The notes below the pieces were generated by a model. The model was given only the letters and a program-made list of their open reading frames with translations. It did no database searches and had not been told where the DNA came from. Below, piece after piece: positions 45,849-53,471 of a DNA stretch of 64,000 bases. The stretch is from Corynebacterium efficiens YS-314. Its GTDB lineage: Bacteria; Actinomycetota; Actinomycetes; Mycobacteriales; Mycobacteriaceae. The position numbers and the translations under genes were made by a program. Positions within the stretch are counted from its first letter, which is position 1; the number at the start of each line of letters is the position of its first letter. Location of the stretch: assembly GCF_000011305.1 (NCBI RefSeq), contig NC_004369.1, positions 1,302,001-1,366,000 on the forward strand. Reading direction: 5' to 3'.

Positions 45849-45997
45849 GGGGACATCCTTAGAAGGGGGTGAATGTAGAGGCCTTCGGCTGTCCGGGGTT
45901 TTAAGCAGTGGTAGGGCAACCCCGATCCAACGGGAGTAGTAGTCATCCTACTCTCTGTGTGGGCGGAGGGAAGGGTATATCTGGGCAGATGGTGTAT

Positions 45998-46029
45998 GCG
46001 GAGCCTGAACACGAGCGCTCAGGCTCCGC
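45998..46029 (-). terminator. Terminator after paralogue 5
   Basis: Perfect 11-base arms GCGGAGCCTGA / TCAGGCTCCGC with a 10-base loop, 12 bases beyond the stop of the secreted gene. Confidence 0.75.
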
Positions 46030-46040
46030 CTGGTATTGAG

Positions 46041-46829
46041 CTAGCTGCTTCCGAACGAGCTTCCACCCGTGGGTGTTGTTGCTGGGGGAGTGGTGGTCTC
46101 ATCCGTGTCCGGGCGGGGAGTGACACCGGGCAGATCCGGGGTGAAGGTCCCTCCGACACCGTCGACACAGCTCTGCAGGGCGGGTGTCATGGCTGCGTTG
46201 AGGGGCAGCAGGGTCCTGAATGCCTTGCCGATGGCGGCTGTTGCGGGAGATACTGTTGGGCTCTCATCGACGCTGGCGAGACTGGAGATGAGCCAAGTTC
46301 CGTTGTGGAAGTGGGGCACAGGCAGAACCGCTGTGACCCCTCCGGGGGTCTGTTCAGCGTGGATGAAATAGCCACCGAACGATTTGAAACTCGTGATGAA
46401 CAGGAGAAGGTGGAGGAGGTTTTCCGCCTCATTCACGGATTCGCCCGAGTCTGGAATCTGGTTTTTCAGCCCGGCGGCCTCACCGGCTGCCAAGACGCGC
46501 TCTATGGTCTGATTGTAGCGATCCAGTTCCTCGTCTGGCAGGGCATTGATTCCGTTACCCTTCTCCTCGACGAAATCGACGAGAAGGTCAATATCAGCAG
46601 ATGCGGTGGGAACGAGCTTCTTGAAGTCAGCTGTGAGGGTGTCCTGCGCCGTCTGGAGAGAGCTCTGGTAGAAGTTCACCTCAGCGTTGTTCAGTTCGAG
46701 GGTGCAGGTGGGCCATCCCCAATCCCCAGTTGTGGTGGTTGCCACGAGTGCGGAGGCGGGGGTGGTGATGCTGCCGAGTGTGATCGCCGCGGTGGCGGCG
46801 ATGCTCAGGCCCAGGGTGGAAATCTTCAA
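46041..46829 (-). CDS. Secreted SSFGSS-tail family protein, paralogue 5
   Basis: A 262-residue exported protein. Signal peptide (MKISTLGLSIAATAAITLG...ASA) then first Cys in GWPTCTLELNNAEV and second in LQSCVDGVGGTFTPDL. A Pro/Thr-rich linker (TDETTTPPATTPT) precedes the tail GGSSFGSS. Shared features with paralogues 1-4 are spacing of the two Cys, a mostly helical centre and the C-terminal tail. It is the closest copy to hom and has its own terminator, so it is likely monocistronic. Confidence 0.82.
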   Translation of the reverse strand: MKISTLGLSIAATAAITLGSITTPASALVATTTTGDWGWPTCTLELNNAEVNFYQSSLQTAQDTLTADFKKLVPTASADIDLLVDFVEEKGNGINALPDEELDRYNQTIERVLAAGEAAGLKNQIPDSGESVNEAENLLHLLLFITSFKSFGGYFIHAEQTPGGVTAVLPVPHFHNGTWLISSLASVDESPTVSPATAAIGKAFRTLLPLNAAMTPALQSCVDGVGGTFTPDLPGVTPRPDTDETTTPPATTPTGGSSFGSS

Positions 46830-47108
46830 GATGGACTCCTGTATGTCAGGGAAGAGGGGAGATAGTGGTACCGCTTCTGCTACTAAGCAATGAAAGTATA
46901 CAGGAGGTTACTTCGGTGCGTGGTTTAAACCCTCTGGGGGTAGGGGATGTCGTATCAGCGTGGGTTCCGAATGAAACAGTCCACATACCCGGAGAAAATG
47001 AACAGCTTGGTCTATAGTGGCCTGGTAGACTTCCACCCTCGGGCGGCCATGTAGGCTGACCAGGGAGAGAACGAACACCAGGCACCGCCACGATTATTTG
47101 GGAGAATC

Positions 47109-48446
47109 ATGACCTCAGCACCTGCCCCCAGCTTCAACCCCGGTAAGGGAATCGGCTCACCAGTCGGTATCGCCCTTCTTGGTTACGGCACCGTCGGCTC
47201 GGAGGTTATGCGTCTGATGACCGAATACGCCGATGAGCTCGAGCACCGTATCGGTGGTCCCCTTCAGATCCGTGGTGTCGCGGTGTCAGATAAGAGCAAG
47301 CCGCGCCCGGGTGTGCCGGACGAGCTGCTCACCGATGATGCCTTCTCGCTGGTCAAGCGCGATGATGTGGATATCGTCGTCGAGGTTATCGGTGGCATCG
47401 ACTACCCACGCAAGGTGGTGCTCGCGGCGCTGAAGGCCGGCAAGTCCGTGGTCACCGCGAACAAGGCCCTCGTCGCGGCCCACGCCGCCGAGCTTGCCGA
47501 CGCCGCCGATGAGGCCAACGTCGATCTCTACTTCGAGGCCGCCGTCGCAGCCGCCATCCCCGTGGTCGGCCCGCTGCGCCGTTCGCTGGCCGGTGACCAG
47601 ATCCAGTCCGTCATGGGCATCGTCAACGGCACCACCAACTTCATCCTCGACGCCATGGACTCCAGCGGTGCCGGTTATGACGAATCCCTCGCCGAGGCCA
47701 CCCGCCTCGGATACGCGGAGGCGGATCCCACCGCCGACGTCGAGGGTCATGATGCCGCCTCCAAGGCCGCCATCCTCGCCTCCCTGGCCTTCCACACCCG
47801 GGTCACCTCCGATGATGTCTACTGCGAGGGCATCACCAACATCAGCGCGGAGGACATCCGCGCCGCCAAGCAGGCCGATCACACCATCAAGCTGCTGGCC
47901 ATCTGCGAGAAGATCACCGACAGCAACGGCGAGACCGCCATCTCCGTCGGAGTGCATCCCACCCTGATCCCACGCAGCCATCCGCTCGCCGCGGTCAACA
48001 AGTCCTTCAACGCCATCTTCGTCGAGGCGGAGGCCGCCGGGCGCCTGATGTTCTACGGCAACGGTGCCGGTGGCGCACCCACCGCGTCGGCTGTGCTTGG
48101 CGACGTCGTCGGTGCCGCCCGCAACAAGGTCCACGGTGGGCGTGCGCCGGGCGAGTCCACCTACGCCAACCTGCCGATAGCCGATTACGGTGAGACCCCC
48201 ACCCGCTACCACGTGGACATGGAGGTCGAGGACCGCGTCGGCGTGCTCGCCGATCTGGCACAGCTCTTCGCCGACCGTGGTATCTCCCTGCGCACCATCC
48301 GCCAGGAGGAGAGCGGTGAGGGTGCCCGTCTGATCGTGGTGACCCACCAGGCCCGTGAGAACTCCCTGGCTGCTACCGTTGAAGCACTCAAGGACCACCC
48401 GGCGGTGAAGTCCATCAACAGCGTTATCCGTCTCGAAAGGGGCTAG
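47109..48446 (+). CDS. hom: Homoserine dehydrogenase
   Basis: A 445-residue NAD(P)H-dependent enzyme that reduces aspartate semialdehyde to homoserine, the branch point to threonine, methionine and isoleucine. Nucleotide-binding loop ALLGYGTVGSEVM, catalytic-domain segments VTANKALVA, NGTTNFIL and GYAEADPTADVEGHDAASKAAILA, and a C-terminal ACT domain (about 360-445, VLADLAQLFADRGISLRTI) for threonine feedback. GGGAGAATC precedes ATG 47109. It forms an operon with thrB, nine bases apart. Confidence 0.97.
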   Translation: MTSAPAPSFNPGKGIGSPVGIALLGYGTVGSEVMRLMTEYADELEHRIGGPLQIRGVAVSDKSKPRPGVPDELLTDDAFSLVKRDDVDIVVEVIGGIDYPRKVVLAALKAGKSVVTANKALVAAHAAELADAADEANVDLYFEAAVAAAIPVVGPLRRSLAGDQIQSVMGIVNGTTNFILDAMDSSGAGYDESLAEATRLGYAEADPTADVEGHDAASKAAILASLAFHTRVTSDDVYCEGITNISAEDIRAAKQADHTIKLLAICEKITDSNGETAISVGVHPTLIPRSHPLAAVNKSFNAIFVEAEAAGRLMFYGNGAGGAPTASAVLGDVVGAARNKVHGGRAPGESTYANLPIADYGETPTRYHVDMEVEDRVGVLADLAQLFADRGISLRTIRQEESGEGARLIVVTHQARENSLAATVEALKDHPAVKSINSVIRLERG

Positions 48447-48455
48447 CAGCAAACC

Positions 48456-49385
48456 ATGGCGATCGAACTGAATGTGGGCCGCAAGGTCACAGTCACGGTT
48501 CCCGGATCCTCCGCGAACCTCGGCCCCGGCTTCGACACTCTCGGTCTGGCACTGTCGGTGTATGACACCGTCGAGGTGGAGATCATCCAGTCCGGCCTCG
48601 AGGTCGAGGTGTTTGGTGAGGGACAGGGTGAGGTCCCCCTCGACGGATCGCATCTGGTGGTCAAGGCCATCAGGTCCGGACTCAAGACCGCTGACGCCGA
48701 GGTGCCCGGGCTGCGCGTGGTCTGTCACAACAACATCCCGCAGTCCCGCGGGCTCGGTTCCTCCGCGGCGGCGGCCGTCGCGGGTGTCGCGGCAGCCAAC
48801 GGTCTGGCGGGTTTCCCCCTGACCCAGGAGCAGGTGGTCCAGCTGGCCTCCGCATTCGAGGGGCACCCCGACAATGCAGCGGCCTCCGTTCTCGGTGGGG
48901 CGGTGGTCTCCTGGACCAATCTGCCCGTCGACGGCAAGAGTCAGCCGGAGTACAGCGCGGTGGGACTCGATGTGCATGAGGGCATCCGCGCCACGGCACT
49001 GGTACCGGATTTCCACGCGTCCACCGAGGCCGTGCGCCGCGTCCTGCCATCGGATGTCACCCACATCGATGCCCGCTTCAACGTCTCCCGCGTCGCCGTG
49101 ATGATCGTCGCCCTGCAGCAGCGCCCTGATCTGCTGTGGGAGGGTACCCGTGACCGTCTGCACCAGCCGTATCGTGCCGATGTGCTCCCGGTGACCGCGG
49201 AGTGGGTCAACCGTCTGCGCAACCGTGGTTATGCGGCCTACCTCTCCGGTGCCGGACCGACCGTGATGGTGCTTTCCACCGAACCGGTGTCGGACAAGAT
49301 CCTCGACGATGCCCGTGAAGCCGGTCTGAGGGTGATCGAACTCGAGGTCGCCGACCCCGTGCGCATTGAGGTCGTCCACGAATAG
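48456..49385 (+). CDS. thrB: Homoserine kinase
   Basis: A 309-residue GHMP kinase that phosphorylates homoserine for threonine synthesis. The ATP loop [21 protein letters not shown] and N-terminal [19 protein letters not shown] substrate segment are diagnostic; [11 protein letters not shown] is the third motif. Second gene of hom-thrB, ended by a compact terminator. thrC is not adjacent, as is usual in Corynebacterium. Confidence 0.96.
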   Translation: MAIELNVGRKVTVTVPGSSANLGPGFDTLGLALSVYDTVEVEIIQSGLEVEVFGEGQGEVPLDGSHLVVKAIRSGLKTADAEVPGLRVVCHNNIPQSRGLGSSAAAAVAGVAAANGLAGFPLTQEQVVQLASAFEGHPDNAAASVLGGAVVSWTNLPVDGKSQPEYSAVGLDVHEGIRATALVPDFHASTEAVRRVLPSDVTHIDARFNVSRVAVMIVALQQRPDLLWEGTRDRLHQPYRADVLPVTAEWVNRLRNRGYAAYLSGAGPTVMVLSTEPVSDKILDDAREAGLRVIELEVADPVRIEVVHE

Positions 49386-49414
49386 ACAAGCGTCGACCTG
49401 ATACAACAAGGCTG

Positions 49415-49430
49415 CCCCCTATGAAGGGGG
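49415..49430 (+). terminator. Terminator after thrB
   Basis: CCCCCT-ATGA-AGGGGG hairpin 29 bases after the thrB stop. The downstream T-run (GTTTTTG) comes at 49440, already at the junction with the IS110 element, so insertion may have separated stem from T-tract. Confidence 0.65.
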
Positions 49431-49440
49431 GTGTCCCTAT
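49431..49440 (+). repeat. Direct repeat flanking IS110 element (left copy)
   Basis: GTGTCCCTAT, identical to 50894-50903 and in the same orientation. It is either a target-site duplication or the shared core at which IS110 recombination took place. Confidence 0.6.
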
Positions 49441-50893
49441 GTTTTTGTCAAGAGTCAGGCCCTGTACTCAAGAAACAGCTTCGGGGGTAAGTGCTCATTC
49501 CTGAGTGTGGGCATGGTTGATCGGCTGGTCAGTGTGTTCATTGTTGATCAGCTGATCGTACTGACTCGGAATTAGGCAGCCGCCCTGGCAGGAACCTCCC
49601 GGAAGAATTCAGCTCGGGTCAACATCGCGTAGATGACATTGCACCGCCGCCTGGCCAGGCACATGATCGCAGCATTGTGGCGCTTGCCCTCAGCCCGTTT
49701 TCGTTCATAGTAGGTCTTCGACGGCTCGTGGAACCGGATTGATGCGAATGCCGAGTAGAACAACGCATTCTTGAGTCTTTTGTTACCTGATCTAGCCGGG
49801 AATTCACCTCGAATGGATGTGCCGGACCTTCGGGTCACCGGGGCGATCCCCGCATAGGCAGCCAGGTGGCCGGCGGACCGGAAGTCAGAACAGTCACCGA
49901 CGGCCAGGAGGATGTTGGCTGCGGTCTTGATGCCAACTCCCGGCATGGACATCAAGACCTGGTGAAGAGGGAATTCTTCGAGTAGCTCCTCGACTTGTTC
50001 CGCGATGGTCTTGCGTTGTTCCAGCAAGGCTTTGATGTTGGTAGCCAACTGCGGGATGACGATTTCCGCAGCTGTCGTGCCAGGCACTGTTACGGTCTGG
50101 GCTTTCAGACCATCAAAGATCGCATCCACGAGTGTGGTGGGATCCTTCTTGGCGCGTTTACTCATCCAGGCTAAAACCCGGTGGTAACCGGCCTTCTTCA
50201 TCTTCGTCGGTCCGCCGTAGTGGATGAGCATGTCCAGGACCAAGGGCCTGGTGATGATGTCGCCAGCCAGGGCTCGTTCGAAGCTGGGGTAGATCTGGGT
50301 GAGCACGCTGCGCAGTCGGTTAATCGTGCGAGTGCAATCCTTGGCGATGTCATCATCGAATCCGGATAGCATCTTCAACGCCGACAGGATTTCGTTATCC
50401 CGGTCTACTGCCCGCAGAGTGTGTGGCATGGTCCGTGCGGTATCGGCGATGATGAAGGCGTCCCGACGGTCGGTTTTAGACCGCCCTGGATAAAGATCAG
50501 CGGCCTTGCGCATCGCTAATCCGGGCAGGTAACCCACCAGACAGCCGGCATCTCTAGCCACTGCGATGGGCAGGGCACCGATGGTGTTGGGTTGATCGAC
50601 AACCACCAGGACGGTGCCATGGGTCTGGAGTTCGGTGAAGACTTTCCGGAGTTGGTTTTCGTCTTGGGGCAGGGGTTTGTCGTAGATGATCTCGCCTGCA
50701 GGGGTCATGGCGCAGGCGTGGTGGGCGGTTTTACCGACGTCGAGTCCGATGGTGACGTCGATGGTGCCGGTGGTCATAGCCGGCCTCCTCGTGGTGTCGT
50801 AGCAACAGTGACGGTCAAACTGCGTCGCTGGTGTCTTGACATCCGATGCTGGCACCCACGTTACAAAGAGAACTGAACCTTGAGAGGTCGTCC
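49441..50893. mobile_element. IS110-family insertion sequence
   Basis: The transposase gene plus short non-coding ends, bounded on both sides by the 10-base direct repeat GTGTCCCTAT (49431-49440 and 50894-50903). This gives an element of about 1.45 kb, normal for IS110. The family lacks terminal inverted repeats, as here. It sits directly behind the thrB terminator and separates thrB from arnR. Confidence 0.7.
49572..50777 (-). CDS. IS110-family transposase (DEDD type)
   Basis: A 401-residue recombinase. The N-terminal RuvC-like DEDD domain starts TIGLDVGKTAHHACAM (first Asp), with PGRSKTDRRDAFIIAD carrying later acidic residues. The C-terminal Tnp20 domain contains SMPGVGIKTAANILLAVGD, AYAGIAPVTRRSGTS and the conserved Ser region near SGNKRLKNALFYSAF. 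ATG 50777 is chosen over an in-frame ATG 26 codons upstream because the family begins at this GLDVGK strand. Intact, so the element may be mobile. Confidence 0.93.
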   Translation of the reverse strand: MTTGTIDVTIGLDVGKTAHHACAMTPAGEIIYDKPLPQDENQLRKVFTELQTHGTVLVVVDQPNTIGALPIAVARDAGCLVGYLPGLAMRKAADLYPGRSKTDRRDAFIIADTARTMPHTLRAVDRDNEILSALKMLSGFDDDIAKDCTRTINRLRSVLTQIYPSFERALAGDIITRPLVLDMLIHYGGPTKMKKAGYHRVLAWMSKRAKKDPTTLVDAIFDGLKAQTVTVPGTTAAEIVIPQLATNIKALLEQRKTIAEQVEELLEEFPLHQVLMSMPGVGIKTAANILLAVGDCSDFRSAGHLAAYAGIAPVTRRSGTSIRGEFPARSGNKRLKNALFYSAFASIRFHEPSKTYYERKRAEGKRHNAAIMCLARRRCNVIYAMLTRAEFFREVPARAAA

Positions 50894-50903
50894 GTGTCCC
50901 TAT
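50894..50903 (+). repeat. Direct repeat flanking IS110 element (right copy)
   Basis: GTGTCCCTAT, the partner of 49431-49440. It marks the probable right edge of the element, 117 bases upstream of the transposase start. Confidence 0.6.
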
Positions 50904-50994
50904 CAGCAGTCAACGGATGTCCTGGTAGCCCGGCGGCAACACCCCCCGGATCATGTGAACTACAGGGCAATTAAGCCATACCGGGCCCAGCGAC

Positions 50995-51014
50995 TATCCC
51001 CATTATCGGGGATA
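50995..51014 (-). terminator. Hairpin downstream of arnR
   Basis: TATCCCC and GGGGATA arms with a 6-base loop, 49 bases beyond the arnR stop on the minus strand. No clear T-run. Confidence 0.45.
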
Positions 51015-51062
51015 CCATCAAAGTAACGGGCAGCCTTGTTGTGTTCGGGGAAGAGGGGAGGA

Positions 51063-51818
51063 TCAACGCTCCTGGGTGACGCGGACCTCACAGGTACCGG
51101 GTGCATTGAAGGGCTTGAGCTCCAGGAAGATCTTGTCCGGGGTGCGCAGACTCTCCTCGATGAAGCCCTCGTGCACGGCGCAGACAAATGATGAGGGACG
51201 TTTGCCGTCGACGATGAAGGGGCAGCTGTTGAGGTGGATGGAGACATCCCCGGAGGTATCTGCCGGTGGCACGGCTGGTTCGGGGTCCTCGGTTGGCTGG
51301 GCGTTTTCGGTGGTGGGATCAAAACCCATGGCGCGCAGGCGGGCGAGCATCGGGGCCATGGCCGTCTCCAGTGTCTCCCATCCGGATGCGTTGGATCCCA
51401 TGATGGCAGCCCACTGGGCACCCACCGCCTTGGCCTTGGCGTGCAGGGCGGGGTCCTGGAAAACATCCTCGTCGGAGGCCCCCAGGAGGGAGGCCATCAG
51501 CTCGATGAGGGTGATGTACTCCTGCGCCACAGCACGATTGTCAGGCACCCGGGTCTGGAAGATGAGCGAGGGTCGACCCCGGCCCTTGGCGGGGGCGGTG
51601 ACCACCCGCACGGCATCCTGGGCGACCAGTTCCTCGAGGTGGCCCCGGGCGGTGTTGACGTGCATGTCCAGGGCCTTGGCAACCTCGATCGCCCGGGCAC
51701 CTTCCGGGAAGCCCTGCAGCACCGTGAGTACCTCCCGCTGCTTCGGGCTGAGCCGGTAGGACTCGGTGAAAAGCTCGGTGGCGGCCTGCGGTGCAGGATT
51801 CTCATTCACAGCAATCAT
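51063..51818 (-). CDS. arnR: ArnR, iron-sulfur repressor of nitrate respiration
   Basis: A 251-residue regulator. The N-terminal winged helix (LSPKQREVLTVLQGFPEGAR, then AIEVAKALDMHVNTARGHLEELV) is followed by a C-terminal region with Cys199 (LNSCPF), Cys213 (FVCAVHEGF) and Cys243 (GTCEVRV), the three cysteines expected to bind an Fe-S cluster. In C. glutamicum ArnR represses narKGHJI (and hmp) under oxygen and lies next to narI, as here. The same orientation as nar with a 158-base gap suggests its own promoter. Confidence 0.9.
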   Translation of the reverse strand: MIAVNENPAPQAATELFTESYRLSPKQREVLTVLQGFPEGARAIEVAKALDMHVNTARGHLEELVAQDAVRVVTAPAKGRGRPSLIFQTRVPDNRAVAQEYITLIELMASLLGASDEDVFQDPALHAKAKAVGAQWAAIMGSNASGWETLETAMAPMLARLRAMGFDPTTENAQPTEDPEPAVPPADTSGDVSIHLNSCPFIVDGKRPSSFVCAVHEGFIEESLRTPDKIFLELKPFNAPGTCEVRVTQER

Positions 51819-51976
51819 CTCTCAAGGTGCAGGAGGGGTGGTGCGGGCTGCCGGGCAACGGGTTATCCGTTGACCGACAGATAGGGAAGCGTCCGCAGTA
51901 ATTATGCCAAGAACCTTAACATATTTACTACTGAAACACCCTGACTAATGCTGTGGTCCGGGGAGTGAGATTCTAC

Positions 51977-52756
51977 TCAGGCGCCGTGCCAGCGTGCCTC
52001 GTCATCGTGTTGTGCCTTGACGGAGCGCACCGGGTCCCACCCGGAATCGTGTCGTACCGGGCGTGCTGTGATGTCGCGGGAACGGTAGACCACGTATGGG
52101 CGGGTGGTGTAACCGACCGGTGCGGAGAAGGCGTGCACCAGGCGGGTGAACGGCCACACGGCGATGAGGGTGAATCCGGCCACCACGTGGACCTTGAACT
52201 CCCAGGGGACATCCGCCATGAGTTCCGGCTGGGCGTTGAAGATCAACAGCTGGCGCAACCAGGGGGAGATGGTCTCGCGGTAGTCATAACCGTGTGGGCC
52301 ACCGAAGACCTGCGTGGACACGGTGGCGATGAAACCCGACAGGATCGCCGCTCCGAGCAGGAGGTACATCACCTTGTCCGATTTGGAGGTGGACAGGAAG
52401 ACGGTGCGGTTGGCGATCCTGCGGTAGAGCAGGCCGATGAGTCCGAGGATGACGGCGACACCGGCGATGGTGCCCGGGATGGTGGCGATGAGGTGGTACG
52501 CGGCATCGGAGATCCCCACCGCCGCGGTCCAGCTCTTCGGGATGGCCAGGCCCATGAGGTGGCCGATGACCACGAAGACCATGCCCCAGTGGAATAGGGG
52601 GGAACTGAGGCGCAGCAGTTTGGATTCGTAGATCTGGGAGGAGTGCGTGGTCCATCCGAACTGGTCGGTGCGCCAGCGCCAGGAGATACCGATGATGAAG
52701 GCGGCGATGCACAGCCAGGGGAAGGCCACCCAGAGGAAGGTCTCAAAGTTGGACAT
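51977..52756 (-). CDS. narI: Respiratory nitrate reductase gamma subunit
   Basis: A 259-residue membrane cytochrome b that takes electrons from menaquinol and passes them to NarH. Five helices; paired heme ligands in the helix LFHWGMVFVVIGHLMGL (two His ten residues apart) and in VHVVAGFTLIAVWPFTRLVH. Last gene of narKGHJI. The C-terminal tail is soluble and charged. Confidence 0.96.
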   Translation of the reverse strand: MSNFETFLWVAFPWLCIAAFIIGISWRWRTDQFGWTTHSSQIYESKLLRLSSPLFHWGMVFVVIGHLMGLAIPKSWTAAVGISDAAYHLIATIPGTIAGVAVILGLIGLLYRRIANRTVFLSTSKSDKVMYLLLGAAILSGFIATVSTQVFGGPHGYDYRETISPWLRQLLIFNAQPELMADVPWEFKVHVVAGFTLIAVWPFTRLVHAFSAPVGYTTRPYVVYRSRDITARPVRHDSGWDPVRSVKAQHDDEARWHGA

Positions 52757-52771
52757 GTTCTCACGGTTCCT

Positions 52772-53464
52772 TTAGTTGTCCGGTTGTGATGTCGGGAAGG
52801 GAAGTGGCGTGCCGAGTCCGACCATCTCCGCGGGGGGACCCGTGCGGATCAGTTCGAGATAACTGTCGGCGGTCTCCTGATCGATCTGGGGTAGTGCCTG
52901 ACACAGTGCGATGACCAGGTGACGGTAGGGGGAGTCGAGGTTGTCCAGGGCGGAACGCAGCACCTCGATGCCGTCGCGGTGGGCGGCGAGGACCTCGGTG
53001 GCGTCGTCGAAAAGCTCCGGCTCCGCCAGGGCAGCGGCCTCCAGGACCACACAGAGATGATCGGGCAGTTCATCACGTTCGATGTCGAACCCCAGCGCCC
53101 GGAGTGTGTCCCGGAATGCCAGGATCGCGGTACCACGCTGGCGGGTGTCCCCGACGGCGTAGTAGGTGAGGAACAGGGAACACCTGCGACGCTGATCGAA
53201 GGTCTCCACGTAGTGTTCCTGCAGCCAGCGCAGACCCCGGACCCGGGCGTGATCGACGAACTCGACCACCTGGGTCGCCACCGGCAGGGGCAGCTGGTCG
53301 AGCTGCTCCTCGACGGCGGTGAGCTTGTCGACGAAATCCTCCTCCGGATAGTCCAGGAGCAGGGAACCGGTCATGAACACCAGACGCCTCTGGTGGTCAC
53401 TCATCGGGATCCGTTTGACCAGCTCCTGTGGGACGATGCCGGTGTGGGTGCGGTGGATAGCCAT
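52772..53464 (-). CDS. narJ: Nitrate reductase assembly chaperone
   Basis: A 230-residue helical TorD/NarJ-family protein that holds NarG until the molybdenum cofactor and Fe-S cluster are inserted. Segments LVFMTGSLLLDYPEEDFVDKL, RRRCSLFLTYYAVGDTRQRG and ELPDHLCVVLE are typical. ATG 53464 is chosen just after the narH stop; ATG 53404 (MSDHQRR) is an alternative that would remove 20 residues not conserved in the family. It precedes narI by 15 bases. Confidence 0.92.
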   Translation of the reverse strand: MAIHRTHTGIVPQELVKRIPMSDHQRRLVFMTGSLLLDYPEEDFVDKLTAVEEQLDQLPLPVATQVVEFVDHARVRGLRWLQEHYVETFDQRRRCSLFLTYYAVGDTRQRGTAILAFRDTLRALGFDIERDELPDHLCVVLEAAALAEPELFDDATEVLAAHRDGIEVLRSALDNLDSPYRHLVIALCQALPQIDQETADSYLELIRTGPPAEMVGLGTPLPFPTSQPDN

Positions 53465-53471
53465 GCGCGTC

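Noticed and set aside
47008..47033. GTCTA...TAGAC inverted repeat upstream of hom as an McbR site
   Set aside because: McbR sites read TAGAC-N6-GTCTA; here the half-sites are in the opposite order with 11 bases between.
47286..49409. 707-residue open frame antisense to hom-thrB
   Set aside because: Covers both essential genes on the opposite strand and has no similarity.
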